This document shows, piece after piece, positions 32,470 through 40,906 of a stretch of DNA of 64,000 bases (position 1 is its first letter; the number at the start of each line of letters is the position of its first letter). The notes beneath the pieces were generated by a model, which saw nothing but the letters and a program-made list of their open reading frames with translations, was not told the origin of the DNA and did not search any database. The stretch is from Leisingera sp. SS27. GTDB taxonomy: Bacteria > Pseudomonadota > Alphaproteobacteria > Rhodobacterales > Rhodobacteraceae. The translations under genes were made by a program, and so were the position numbers. The DNA lies in contig NZ_JAQNCY010000009.1 of the NCBI RefSeq assembly GCF_028368855.1, positions 62,001-126,000 of the forward strand, in the 5' to 3' direction.

Positions 32470-34245
32470 CTACAGTGGCCAAAATACCAGAATGGCCGGT
32501 ATGGACACAGCGATAACCAGCGCTTCCAGCGGCAGTCCCATCCGCCAGTAGTCGCCGAAATGATAGCCGCCAGGCCCCAGCACCAACGTGTTGTTCTTGT
32601 GCCCGATCGGGGTCAGGAACGCGGCTGAAGCCGCCACTGCCACCGCCATCAGGAAGGGGTCCGGAGAGACCCCTAGCGTTTCCGCCATTTGGATGCCGAC
32701 AGGCGCTGCCACAATCGCCGTGGCGGTGTTGTTCAGCACATCCGACAGTGTCATGGTGACCACCATCAGCACCGTCAGTACCGCCCAGGCGGGCAGGCCC
32801 GCGGTCAGGCCGGTCAGCGCGTTGGCGATCAAGGCCGTGCCGCCGGAGCTATCTAGCGCAGCCCCCAGCGGGATCATCGACCCCAGCAGAACCACGACCG
32901 GCCATTCCACGTGGTCATAGATCTCTGCCACCGGCAGGATCTTCAGCAGCACATAGCCGATGGCCACCAGCCCCAGCGCCACCGGCAGGTACAGCAGCCC
33001 GACAGAGGCCGCCAGCACTGCGGCGGCAAACAGCCCGATGGCGGCCCAGGTCTTGTCGTTGGCGGTCACCGCAAGCCCGCGCGCGGCCAGCGGCAGGCAG
33101 CCCAGCCAGTCCGCCACATCGGCGCTGCGCCCGCGCGGGGTCAGCAGCAGCAGGATATCACCGGCCTGAACCTCTGTCTGACGGATATGGCGGGTGATCC
33201 GCGTGCCCTGGCGGGAAATCCCGAGCAGCACCGCGCTCTGGCGCCAGGCGAGCCCGATGGACTGCGCGGTCCGCCCGCGGATGCGGGCGGTTTCCGGCAC
33301 CACCAGTTCTGTCAGCTCCAGCCCGTCACCTGCCGCCGTCAGCTTCTCGGCCCGCGCAGCATCAGCAAACTCCAGCTTCAGCGCGCTGCGGAACTCGTCC
33401 AACGCCTCAGGCTCTGCCTCGATCACCAGCGTGTCGCCCTCGCGCAGCGTGGCAGCAGCAGAGCGCCCATAACGCCGCTTGCCGTCCCGGATCAGGCCCA
33501 GGATGGCAACATCGGCTTTCTCGGCTTCCTCATCCAGCTCGCCCAGCCGCTTGCCAACCAGCTCAGAGCCTTCGCCCACCGTCAGCTCGGCGATATAGGG
33601 CGCCAGCTGGGCCTCCGAGGCACCGGCCGCGTTCTCCCTCGCGGGGATCAGCCGCCAGCCGATCAGCGCCACAAAGGCAAGCCCCGCCAGCGCGGCAATT
33701 CCGCCGACCGGGGCGAAATCGAACATCTTGAACGGCTCACCCAGCGTCTCGCCGCGGATTGCGGCAATGATTATGTTGGGAGGCGTGCCGATCAGCGTGA
33801 CCATGCCGCCCAGGATGGTGGCAAAGGACAGCGGCATCAGGCTAAGCCCCGGCGCACGGCCCGCCTTCCTGGCGGTCTGGATGTCGACTGGCATCAGCAG
33901 CGCCAGCGCAGCCACATTGTTCATGAAGGCAGACAGCACAGCGCCAACCCCGCCCATCAGCGCGATATGGCCGCCCAGGCCGCGGGCACTGTCCACCAGT
34001 GTCCGGGTGATCAGGAACACGGCGCCGGACCGCACCAGCCCGGCGGAGACGATCAGCACCAGCGCCACCACCAACGTCGCCGGGTGGCCGAACCCCGCAA
34101 ACGCCTCGCCCGCAGGCACAACCCCCAGCACCACGCCTGCCATTAACGCGGCAAAGGCCACCAGATCGTAGCGGAAACGCCCCCAAAGGAGCAGAGCAAA
34201 GACGGCAGCAAATAACGCAAATAAAACGGCTTGATCATATGTCAT
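32470..34245 (-). CDS. SLC13-family permease with two TrkA-C domains
   Basis: 591 residues. Membrane signature motifs are [15 protein letters not shown] and [18 protein letters not shown] in the first half and [20 protein letters not shown] with [20 protein letters not shown] in the second. Two RCK/TrkA-C domains lie in between at about 205-290 and 305-380 ([16 protein letters not shown] and ILLLLTPRG). This is the SLC13/DASS-like sodium:anion symporter group often called YfbS or SdcS-like; sulfate and dicarboxylates are candidate substrates. It differs enough from the convergent 30426 paralogue to suggest another substrate. The promoter region is shared with the divergent yebC. Confidence 0.92.
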   Translation of the reverse strand: MTYDQAVLFALFAAVFALLLWGRFRYDLVAFAALMAGVVLGVVPAGEAFAGFGHPATLVVALVLIVSAGLVRSGAVFLITRTLVDSARGLGGHIALMGGVGAVLSAFMNNVAALALLMPVDIQTARKAGRAPGLSLMPLSFATILGGMVTLIGTPPNIIIAAIRGETLGEPFKMFDFAPVGGIAALAGLAFVALIGWRLIPARENAAGASEAQLAPYIAELTVGEGSELVGKRLGELDEEAEKADVAILGLIRDGKRRYGRSAAATLREGDTLVIEAEPEALDEFRSALKLEFADAARAEKLTAAGDGLELTELVVPETARIRGRTAQSIGLAWRQSAVLLGISRQGTRITRHIRQTEVQAGDILLLLTPRGRSADVADWLGCLPLAARGLAVTANDKTWAAIGLFAAAVLAASVGLLYLPVALGLVAIGYVLLKILPVAEIYDHVEWPVVVLLGSMIPLGAALDSSGGTALIANALTGLTAGLPAWAVLTVLMVVTMTLSDVLNNTATAIVAAPVGIQMAETLGVSPDPFLMAVAVAASAAFLTPIGHKNNTLVLGPGGYHFGDYWRMGLPLEALVIAVSIPAILVFWPL

Positions 34246-34367
34246 GGCGCCAGCTTATCCCCGAAACCCCGCGGAACAAGGGCAAAGCGGAGCAGGGGCG
34301 CTTGAAAGCCCCCGCCTTGCAGGGCTATATGGGCGCCAATTCAGATATTCAGCAGCAAGGATGCACC

Positions 34368-35108
34368 ATGGCAGGCCATTCAAAATGGGCTAACATTCAG
34401 CACCGCAAGGGCCGTCAGGATGCGGCACGGTCGAAACTGTTTTCCAAGCTGGCCAAGGAGATCACCGTGGCCGCCAAGATGGGCGACCCCGATCCCGACA
34501 AGAACCCGCGCCTGCGCCTGGCCGTGAAAGAAGCCAAGAGCCAGTCCGTCCCCAAGGACGTGATTGAACGCGCCATCAAGAAGGCCATCGGCGGCGACGC
34601 CGAGAACTATGACGAGATCCGTTACGAGGGTTATGGCCCCAACGGTGTTGCGGTCATCGTCGAAGCGATGACCGACAACAAGAACCGCACCGCCTCCAAC
34701 GTGCGTTCCACCTTCTCCAAGAACGGCGGCAACCTGGGCGAAACCGGCTCTGTCGGTTTCATGTTCGACCGCAAGGGCGAGGTGACCTATCCGGCCTCCG
34801 CAGGCGACGCCGACACTGTTATGATGGCAGCGATCGAAGCAGGCGCCGAGGATGTCGAAAGCTCCGAGGACGGGCATATCATCTACTGTGCTGACAGTGA
34901 TCTCAACGACGTCTCCAACGCGCTGGAGGCCGAGCTGGGCGAATCCGAGTCGACCAAACTGGTCTGGAAACCCAGCACCACCACCGAGCTGGACCTGGAA
35001 GGCATGCAGAAGCTGATGAAGCTGGTCGATGCGCTGGAAGACGACGACGACGTGCAGCGCGTCACCACCAACTTCGAGGCCACTGACGAGGTGATGGCGC
35101 AGCTCTGA
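34368..35108 (+). CDS. yebC: YebC/PmpR-family DNA-binding regulatory or translation factor
   Basis: 246 residues. The sequence starts [19 protein letters not shown], the invariant beginning of the family, and contains [21 protein letters not shown] and TKNRT-like [22 protein letters not shown]. YebC proteins were first described as transcription regulators; later work ties some members to rescue of ribosomes stalled at proline-rich motifs. It is soluble. The ATG at 34368 is preceded by AAGGA. In many alphaproteobacteria yebC neighbours ruvC, which is not the case here. A strong terminator follows. Confidence 0.96.
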   Translation: MAGHSKWANIQHRKGRQDAARSKLFSKLAKEITVAAKMGDPDPDKNPRLRLAVKEAKSQSVPKDVIERAIKKAIGGDAENYDEIRYEGYGPNGVAVIVEAMTDNKNRTASNVRSTFSKNGGNLGETGSVGFMFDRKGEVTYPASAGDADTVMMAAIEAGAEDVESSEDGHIIYCADSDLNDVSNALEAELGESESTKLVWKPSTTTELDLEGMQKLMKLVDALEDDDDVQRVTTNFEATDEVMAQL

Positions 35109-35130
35109 GCCGGCGCTTGACCTGATTTTC

Positions 35131-35159
35131 AAGGCCCGCCAGCCCGGCGGGCCTTTTTC
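35131..35159 (+). terminator. rho-independent terminator of yebC
   Basis: A 10-bp stem AAGGCCCGCC / GGCGGGCCTT with a 5-nt loop is followed by TTTTTC, 22 nt after the yebC stop. Confidence 0.9.
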
Positions 35160-35195
35160 GCTTCAAAGCGCACGAAAAAGAACAAGGGCTGCACG

Positions 35196-35669
35196 ATGCA
35201 GATCAGAGAGTTCCGCCCCGAAGACGCTGCAGCGCTGGCGCAGATCTTTCATGACGCGGTCCATGTCATAGGCGCCCGGGACTACAGTCCCGAACAGCTC
35301 AGCGCCTGGAGCCCGGAGCCTGCCCCGGCAGAGGTTTGGGCCAGCCGCGCCGCTGATGGCCGCCGGGTCTTTGTCGCCGCGGATGCGCAGGACCAGCCGC
35401 AGGCTTTCATCGAACTGGAGACGGACGGGCATATCGACTGTTTCTACTGCCAGCCTGAGGCGGCGGGCACCGGTACGGGAGCGATGCTGTACGAGCGGCT
35501 GGAAGCCGAAGCCCGCAGTCTCGGTCTCACCGCACTTTTTGTGGAGGCCAGCGAGGCTGCCCGCCGGTTCTTTCTGCGCCGGGGGTTTACGGCTGAAACC
35601 CGGCGCGAAATCGAACGCCGCGGAGTGACCCTGCATAACTACCAGATGACCAAGCAACTCACCCGCTGA
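35196..35669 (+). CDS. GNAT-family N-acetyltransferase (YafP-like)
   Basis: 157 residues. MQIREFRPEDAAALAQIFHDAVHVI is a typical GNAT opening. DCFYCQPEAAGTGTGAMLYERLEAEA gives the acetyl-CoA pyrophosphate loop, and the C-terminal ASEAARRFFLRRGF is the motif for the last helix. The start DAVHVIGARDYSPEQLSAWSP resembles the YafP/ElaA-like group of acetyltransferases, whose substrates are mostly unknown. It is cytoplasmic. The gene follows the yebC terminator and converges on the ClpP-fold protein gene. Confidence 0.85.
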   Translation: MQIREFRPEDAAALAQIFHDAVHVIGARDYSPEQLSAWSPEPAPAEVWASRAADGRRVFVAADAQDQPQAFIELETDGHIDCFYCQPEAAGTGTGAMLYERLEAEARSLGLTALFVEASEAARRFFLRRGFTAETRREIERRGVTLHNYQMTKQLTR

Positions 35670-35693
35670 CCTTCGGTGCCGAGGTGTCAGTGA

Positions 35694-36542
35694 TCAGCGC
35701 GTGCCCGCTCTGATGAGCCCGCCACGATGCAACTCATCTCTGCTGGGCACCCATAGCTCTGCGCTGGGCATTTCAAATATCTGTTCAGCAAACTCCATAC
35801 TGACCCCTTGCTGCAGCAGGAAGGCGCGATCCTTCTCTTGTTCGCGCCGCAGGTCGATCTGCGGCAGCCCGCTCTCGAACTGCAGCGCATAGCTGTGAAA
35901 GCCGAGCTGCCCGCCGGTCCCCAATGTGCGCTGGCTGCCAGCGGCAAAAACCAGCGTGCAGGCAGAAGCGCATAGCCCTGCCGCACGGGTGTTCCAGCCC
36001 TGCTCAAGGATCAGCCGTGCAGCGCCGCGGGCCTCGGCAATCAGCCCGCCGGGGCCGGTCAGATCCATCTGCATCAGGCCCGGGTTGTCTTCGGCCAACT
36101 TCCGCAGCCGTTTTGTCAGGCCAAAGGTAATTTCGCCGTCAAAGACCAGCGTCCTGCCATCCGCGGAAACCGTGAGCTGATAAAGTGCCTCACGCTCCAG
36201 CCTCAACTGCTCGGCATAGGCAGGCTCCTCCACCTCGCGGGCAATCAGCAGGGCATCCCACCACTGGGTCAGCGACGCAAAACCCGCAAACAGCAGCAGC
36301 AGGTAACCGCCCCAGACCGGGGCCATGGCACCGGTGCTGCGGACATGGTCGTCAGCGCTGAGCTGATAGGCGCGAAACTGCCACAGGTGGAGCAGCGCAT
36401 CGGCCGCCATCAGCGCATAGGCCAGTATCAGCGGCAGTTTGATCCATTGGTTCAGCGCCAGCCAAACCAGCAGCACAGCTGCCCGCGGCAGCACCACCTG
36501 CAGCGCCAGGCTGCGGGGCAGGGCGGCAGGGGCGCCCTTCAT
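35694..36542 (-). CDS. membrane protein with ClpP/SppA-like protease fold (COG3904-like)
   Basis: 282 residues. Three or four hydrophobic segments occupy about residues 12-125 (VVLPRAAVLLVWLAL, LILAYALMAADALL and WGGYLLLLFAGFASL). The C-terminal part has the crotonase/ClpP pattern: LTGPGGLIAEARGAARLI, then LCASACTLVFAAGSQR, where Ser in CASAC is the expected nucleophile, and LGFHSYAL, where His is the expected base. Active sites probably face the periplasm. Substrates are unknown. I chose the ATG at 36542 because the upstream frame lies inside the nitroreductase gene. It follows that gene by 13 nt and is probably co-transcribed. Confidence 0.75.
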   Translation of the reverse strand: MKGAPAALPRSLALQVVLPRAAVLLVWLALNQWIKLPLILAYALMAADALLHLWQFRAYQLSADDHVRSTGAMAPVWGGYLLLLFAGFASLTQWWDALLIAREVEEPAYAEQLRLEREALYQLTVSADGRTLVFDGEITFGLTKRLRKLAEDNPGLMQMDLTGPGGLIAEARGAARLILEQGWNTRAAGLCASACTLVFAAGSQRTLGTGGQLGFHSYALQFESGLPQIDLRREQEKDRAFLLQQGVSMEFAEQIFEMPSAELWVPSRDELHRGGLIRAGTR

Positions 36543-36555
36543 CCTGCAGCCGGTT

Positions 36556-37248
36556 TCATTCAAACACCTGGCAGATCTGCTCCAGCGGCTTCTTGAGCTT
36601 GGCAACGGAAGGCACCACGGCATCCTCTGCCGGGTGGCCCGCAGCGATGATCATAGTGGGTTTTTCTGAAGGAGGGCGGCCAAGGGCGCCGTTCAGGAAT
36701 TTCATCGGGTTCGGCGTGTGGGTCAATGTGCACAGCCCAGCCGTATGCAGCGCCGTCAGCAGCACACCGGTGGCAATGTTCACGCTTTCTGGCACATAGT
36801 AATTCTTGTATCGCGTGCCATCCGCAAACTCTCCCCAGCGCTGGGCAAATACCACGATCAGCCAGGGCGCTGTGGTCAGATGCGGCTTATCGGCAGTGGT
36901 GCCGATTGGCTCCAGCGCCTTGATCCACTCATCACCGGCGCCGCCCGCATAAAACCGGCGCTCTTCCTCCTCGGCCTCTGCGCGGATCTGCGACTTCAGC
37001 GCGGGGTCGGAGATTGCGGCAAAGAACCATGGCTGGTGATTGGCGCCCGAGGGTGCGGTTCCGGCGGCACGGATGCACGTCTCGACCACTGCCCGCGGCA
37101 CGGGCTGTTCGGTGAAGTCCCGCACCGTGTGCCGCCGTTGCATATGCGCCAGGAACGCAGCGGCCTTTTCCTGCATCTGAGCGTCGGAATATTCCGCCCT
37201 GTCGGGGAGCGGCAGCGGATCATAGCTGAGCGCGTCTTTGGCAAACAT
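36556..37248 (-). CDS. nitroreductase-family flavoenzyme (BluB/iodotyrosine deiodinase-like branch)
   Basis: 230 residues. FMN-binding motifs are RRHTVRDFTEQPVP near residue 38 and GTAPSGANHQPWFF near 66, followed by the long insertion EEERRFYAGGAGDEWI and NYYVPESVNIATGVLLTALHTAGL. The C-terminal segment PMKFLNGALGRPPSEKPTMI is typical of the branch of nitroreductase-fold enzymes that includes iodotyrosine deiodinase. It uses FMN and NAD(P)H; the electron acceptor is unknown. It lies downstream of the ArgP-like regulator gene's 3' end on the same strand (16 nt) and upstream of the ClpP-fold gene. Confidence 0.9.
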   Translation of the reverse strand: MFAKDALSYDPLPLPDRAEYSDAQMQEKAAAFLAHMQRRHTVRDFTEQPVPRAVVETCIRAAGTAPSGANHQPWFFAAISDPALKSQIRAEAEEEERRFYAGGAGDEWIKALEPIGTTADKPHLTTAPWLIVVFAQRWGEFADGTRYKNYYVPESVNIATGVLLTALHTAGLCTLTHTPNPMKFLNGALGRPPSEKPTMIIAAGHPAEDAVVPSVAKLKKPLEQICQVFE

Positions 37249-37264
37249 AGGCGGTCTTTCCGGA

Positions 37265-38149
37265 TTAGCTCTGCGTCAAATACTCTCTTGCCGATTTCTG
37301 CACGGCGCGGGTCACCTCGGCAAGGGCCGGGGCCATCACCCGCGCCACCTGCCAGGTCAGCGGCACCGGCAGCGTGGTCTCCGGGATCAGCGGCACCAGA
37401 CGGCCCGCGCGGATGTCCCCTTCAACCATTGCCAGCGGGTTCATCCCCCAGCCCAGGCCTGCCGCGGCCGCATCAATGAACGCCTGTGTCGATGGCAGAA
37501 AATGCGCGGGCGGTGCCAGACCGGGGGCCACATTGCGCTCCAGCCACAGCCGCTGCAGGTTGTCCTTGGCGTTAAAGATCAGGCAAGGGGCCTTTGCGGC
37601 GGCCTCCGGTGTCACCCCGCCGGGAAACCAGCGGTCCATAAAGGCCGGGCTTGTGGTTGCCACATACTCCGGCGCACCCAGCGGATAGGCGTCAAAACCG
37701 GTCACGGGTTTGGAACTGGCGGTCACAGCAGCAGAGACCTCGCCGCGTTTCAGCCATTCGGCGCTGTAGTCCTGGTCATCCACCAAGAGATCGAACAGCA
37801 CGCCCTCCACCGCGGCCATCGCATCAATGAACCAGCTCGCCAGGCTGTCGGCAGTGACCGCAATCCGCAGCCGTACCGGGCCGTGGCCTGCCTCCAGCGC
37901 CAGTTCCCGCGCCAGCTGCGCTTCCAGCAGGCCAATGTCTTCGGCATGTTTGGCAATCCTGAGGCCTGCCGTTGTGCCGGTGCAGGGCGATCCGCGCAGT
38001 ACCAGCGCGGTGCCGGTCCTGTCCTCCAGCGCCTTGATCCGCTGTGAAATGGCTGAAGGCGTCACATTCAGGGAATGCGCCGCCGCCTCAAACGAGCCAA
38101 GACGCAGCACCGCGCTCAGTGCTGCCAGCTGGCTGGGGTCCATCTGCAT
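37265..38149 (-). CDS. ArgP/IciA-type LysR regulator
   Basis: 294 residues. The N-terminal HTH is LAALSAVLRLGSFEAAAHSLNVTPSAISQRIKALE. The effector domain has RIAVTADSLASWFIDAMA, typical of ArgP, which in E. coli responds to lysine and arginine and activates argO. The divergent gene is an ArgO/LysE-type exporter, so the pairing supports ArgP. Two ATG codons lie at 38149 and 38143; I use the first. A perfect dyad covers this start codon and may allow autorepression. It is a cytoplasmic DNA-binding dimer or tetramer. Confidence 0.88.
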   Translation of the reverse strand: MQMDPSQLAALSAVLRLGSFEAAAHSLNVTPSAISQRIKALEDRTGTALVLRGSPCTGTTAGLRIAKHAEDIGLLEAQLARELALEAGHGPVRLRIAVTADSLASWFIDAMAAVEGVLFDLLVDDQDYSAEWLKRGEVSAAVTASSKPVTGFDAYPLGAPEYVATTSPAFMDRWFPGGVTPEAAAKAPCLIFNAKDNLQRLWLERNVAPGLAPPAHFLPSTQAFIDAAAAGLGWGMNPLAMVEGDIRAGRLVPLIPETTLPVPLTWQVARVMAPALAEVTRAVQKSAREYLTQS

Positions 38150-38162
38150 TAGAAGCTCTAAT
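38148..38162. promoter_or_regulatory. LysR-type dyad overlapping the ArgP-like gene start
   Basis: ATTAGA-AGC-TCTAAT is a perfect 15-bp inverted repeat at 38148-38162. A looser TTAA-n5-TTAA repeat lies at 38167-38179. The region is AT-rich and sits between the divergent regulator and exporter genes, as expected for a T-N11-A type LysR site. The assignment is by position and symmetry. Confidence 0.6.
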
Positions 38163-38238
38163 CTACCCTTAAGCTCTTTAACTGGATTAATGTCATGGCG
38201 GGCGGTAGTCAAACCCCATCACAACGATGGAGACTGCA

Positions 38239-38841
38239 ATGCCCCCCAGCCTGATTGCCGGATTTGCCCTTGGCCTCAGCCTGATCATGGCGATCGGCGC
38301 CCAGAATGCCTTTGTCTTGCGCCAGGGATTGCGGCGCCAGCATGTGTTCTGGATCTGCCTGACCTGTGCCGGGTCCGACGCGCTGCTGATAACCGCGGGG
38401 GTCCTGGGCTTCGGTTCCCTGGCGGTGGCGGTGCCCTGGTTCGAGCAGGCGATGCGCTGGGGCGGCGCGGCCTTCCTGATCTGGTACGGTGCCCGCGCCC
38501 TGCGCAGCGCCTGGCGCGGAGGCGAAACGCTGGAGGCCGCGCAAGAAGGTGCAGGCGCGGCGCTGCTGCCGGTGCTGGCCACCGTTCTGGCGCTCACTTG
38601 GCTGAACCCACATGTCTATCTGGACACGGTGGTTCTGCTGGGCTCGATCTCTGCCCAGTATCCCGACCCGCTGATTTTCGCCGCCGGAGCCGCCGTCGCC
38701 AGCTTCACATTCTTCTTCTCACTGGGCTATGGCGCCAGCCTGCTGGCCCCGGTCTTTGCCCGCCCGCGCGCCTGGCAGATGCTGGACGCCCTCGTCGGCC
38801 TCACGATGTGGGCGATTGCCGCCAAGCTCCTGTTGATGTGA
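38239..38841 (+). CDS. argO: LysE/ArgO-family amino acid exporter
   Basis: 200 residues, six hydrophobic segments. LIMAIGAQNAFVLRQGLRRQH is the diagnostic LysE/ArgO motif at the first loop; TWLNPHVYLDTVVLLGSIS marks the second conserved loop. It should export arginine or lysine from the cytoplasm, driven by the membrane potential. I chose the ATG at 38239 because GGAG lies 6 nt before it; an in-frame ATG at 38227 contains that ribosome site. The divergent ArgP-type regulator probably controls it. A hairpin follows the stop. Confidence 0.9.
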   Translation: MPPSLIAGFALGLSLIMAIGAQNAFVLRQGLRRQHVFWICLTCAGSDALLITAGVLGFGSLAVAVPWFEQAMRWGGAAFLIWYGARALRSAWRGGETLEAAQEGAGAALLPVLATVLALTWLNPHVYLDTVVLLGSISAQYPDPLIFAAGAAVASFTFFFSLGYGASLLAPVFARPRAWQMLDALVGLTMWAIAAKLLLM

Positions 38842-38851
38842 CGAATAGCAC

Positions 38852-38884
38852 TTGTGCGCAGGCGGGCCTAACGCCTGCGCACAA
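38852..38884 (+). terminator. hairpin after the exporter gene
   Basis: A perfect 13-bp stem (TTGTGCGCAGGCG and its complement) with a 7-nt loop lies 10 nt after the stop. There is no U-tract, so its strength as a terminator is uncertain. Confidence 0.6.
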
Positions 38885-38925
38885 AAGCCCTACCTTTCCC
38901 CCATGACAGCCGACAGGAGGGAAGG

Positions 38926-39870
38926 ATGAGCTGGAACCCGGCACTGGAACCGCAATGCCCTGATGCGGGCAGCCTTGATGCCATCGAGACGGTGATCATT
39001 CCGCGCGCCCGCGACATCGGCGGATTTGAGGTCCGCCGTGCGCTGCCTGCACCGCGCCGCCAGATGGTCGGGCCGTTCATCTTCTTCGACCAGGCCGGGC
39101 CTGCCGAGTTTTTGACCGGCCAGGGCATCGACGTGCGCCCGCATCCCCATATCGGCCTCGGAACTGTCACCTACCTCTATCAGGGCGAGTTTGAGCACAT
39201 GGACTCCCTCGGCACGCACCAGATGATCTATCCGGGCGAGGTGAACTGGATGGTTGCGGGACAGGGCGTCTCCCATTCCGAGCGCACCTCTGCCGCAACC
39301 CGCCAGAACCCAAGCAGCCTGTTCGGCATTCAGACCTGGATCGCGCTGCCCGACAGTCACGAAGATGTTCCAGCGGCCTTTGAGCACCATGGCAAGGAGG
39401 CGCTGCCGGTACTGGAGGGCGAGGGCAAGACCGTGCGCCTGATCCTCGGCAATGCCTGGGGTGAGAAAGCCCCGGCAACCCTTTATTCAGAAACCTTTTA
39501 TGCCGATGTGATGCTGCACCCGGGTGCCAGGCTGCCGCTGCCTACCGATCACGAGGACCGGGGGCTCTATGTTACGCAAGGCTCGGTGCAGATCGCCGGC
39601 GACACCTTTGAGGCGGGCCGCATGATGGTGTTCCGCCCTGGCGATGAGATCACCGTGACCGCCGGGCCTGAGGGCGCCCGGCTGATGGCGCTGGGCGGTG
39701 AGACGCTGAACGGGCCGCGTTATATCTGGTGGAATTTCGTTGCCTCCTCACGCGACCGGATCGAAGCGGCCAAGGTTTCCTGGGCTGCAGGCGACTGGCG
39801 GCATGGCCGCTTCCAGCTGCCGCCCGGCGATGACGAAGAATTTATCCCGCTTCCCGAGGGCCGGAAATAA
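38926..39870 (+). CDS. pirin-family bicupin protein
   Basis: 314 residues. The metal site is visible in the first cupin: HPHIGLGTVTYLYQGEFEHMDSLG with three His candidates, and the Glu in VSHSERT. GPFIFFDQAGPAEF and MVAGQGVSHSE are family hallmarks. The second cupin (about 190-290) lacks the metal motif. Bacterial pirins include quercetinase-type dioxygenases and proteins that bind pyruvate dehydrogenase; no substrate can be assigned here. It is cytoplasmic. The ribosome site GGAGGGAAGG precedes the ATG. Confidence 0.92.
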   Translation: MSWNPALEPQCPDAGSLDAIETVIIPRARDIGGFEVRRALPAPRRQMVGPFIFFDQAGPAEFLTGQGIDVRPHPHIGLGTVTYLYQGEFEHMDSLGTHQMIYPGEVNWMVAGQGVSHSERTSAATRQNPSSLFGIQTWIALPDSHEDVPAAFEHHGKEALPVLEGEGKTVRLILGNAWGEKAPATLYSETFYADVMLHPGARLPLPTDHEDRGLYVTQGSVQIAGDTFEAGRMMVFRPGDEITVTAGPEGARLMALGGETLNGPRYIWWNFVASSRDRIEAAKVSWAAGDWRHGRFQLPPGDDEEFIPLPEGRK

Positions 39871-39920
39871 TTCACATGTGAAGCCTTGCGCCGCCGCCCG
39901 AACGGGTGTTCTGTCAGCCC

Positions 39921-40841
39921 ATGAGCCAATCCTCCGCCCCCGTCCAGCATGCACAGAACCCGCTCAGGGGCGTGTTCTGGATGGTTGTGACCGGCCTCTG
40001 CTTCGTGGCGGTGACAGCTCTGGTCAAATCGCTCGGCACCCGCATCCCGCCTGCCGAAAGCGCCTTTTTGAGGTATCTCCTCGGGCTGGTGTTCCTGATC
40101 CCGATGGCTGGCGCGCTGCGCAGGGCGCATCTCACCCCGCGTCTTTGGGCGCTGTTTGCCGGACGCGGTGTGGTGCACACGGCGGGTGTGATCCTGTGGT
40201 TCTACGCCATGACGCAGATCCCGCTGGCTGAAGTCACGGCGATGAACTACCTGTCGCCGGTCTATGTCACGCTGGGAGCTGCCCTGTTCCTGGGGGAGAA
40301 GCTGGCCTTCCGCCGCATCTCCGCCATCGCTGTTGCGCTGATCGGCGCGCTGATCATCCTGCGTCCGGGCTTCCGTGAGGTCTCCTCTGGCCACATCGCC
40401 ATGCTGTTCACAGCGGTTTCCTTTGGTGCCTCCTACCTGATCGCCAAGTTCACCGTTGGCAGCAACAGTCCGGCGGTGGTGGTTGGGATGCTGTCGGTCT
40501 TTGTCACCATCGGCCTTGCCCCCTTTGCCCTGGCAGTCTGGGTGACACCGACACTGGCAGAGGTTGCGATCCTTTTCGGTGTCGCCTGCTTCGCCACCGC
40601 GGGCCACTACACCATGACATTGGCCTTTGCCGCCGCGCCTGTGGCTGTCACCCAGCCGGTCACATTCCTGCAGCTGGTCTGGGCCACTCTGCTGGGCGCC
40701 TTGGCCTTTGGGGAGCCTGCAGACATCTGGGTCGTCTCCGGCGGCGGGCTGATCCTGGCTGCGGTCAGTTTCATTTCCCTGCGTGAAGCCAGGATCAAAA
40801 AGAAGGCTCTTTCATCTTCCGGTAATGCCGCGGGCGTTTAA
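39921..40841 (+). CDS. EamA/DMT-family transporter
   Basis: 306 residues with ten predicted spans arranged as two EamA repeats: about 20-140 (VFWMVVTGLCFVAVTALVKSL, then YLSPVYVTLGAALFLGEKL) and about 155-290 (PAVVVGMLSVFVTIGLAPF, ending PVTFLQLVWATLLGALAFGE). DMT proteins export or import small metabolites or amino acids with protons; the substrate is unknown. The ATG at 39921 is preferred to a GTG at 39906 because the earlier codons add no conserved sequence. The gene lies 50 nt after pirin on the same strand, possibly with its own promoter. Confidence 0.9.
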   Translation: MSQSSAPVQHAQNPLRGVFWMVVTGLCFVAVTALVKSLGTRIPPAESAFLRYLLGLVFLIPMAGALRRAHLTPRLWALFAGRGVVHTAGVILWFYAMTQIPLAEVTAMNYLSPVYVTLGAALFLGEKLAFRRISAIAVALIGALIILRPGFREVSSGHIAMLFTAVSFGASYLIAKFTVGSNSPAVVVGMLSVFVTIGLAPFALAVWVTPTLAEVAILFGVACFATAGHYTMTLAFAAAPVAVTQPVTFLQLVWATLLGALAFGEPADIWVVSGGGLILAAVSFISLREARIKKKALSSSGNAAGV

Positions 40842-40906
40842 TCGCCTTGTTGACGTTACTGACCCTGGTAGCCTCTTGCGCCTGCGGAGGATTGCAGGAG
40901 CCTTGA

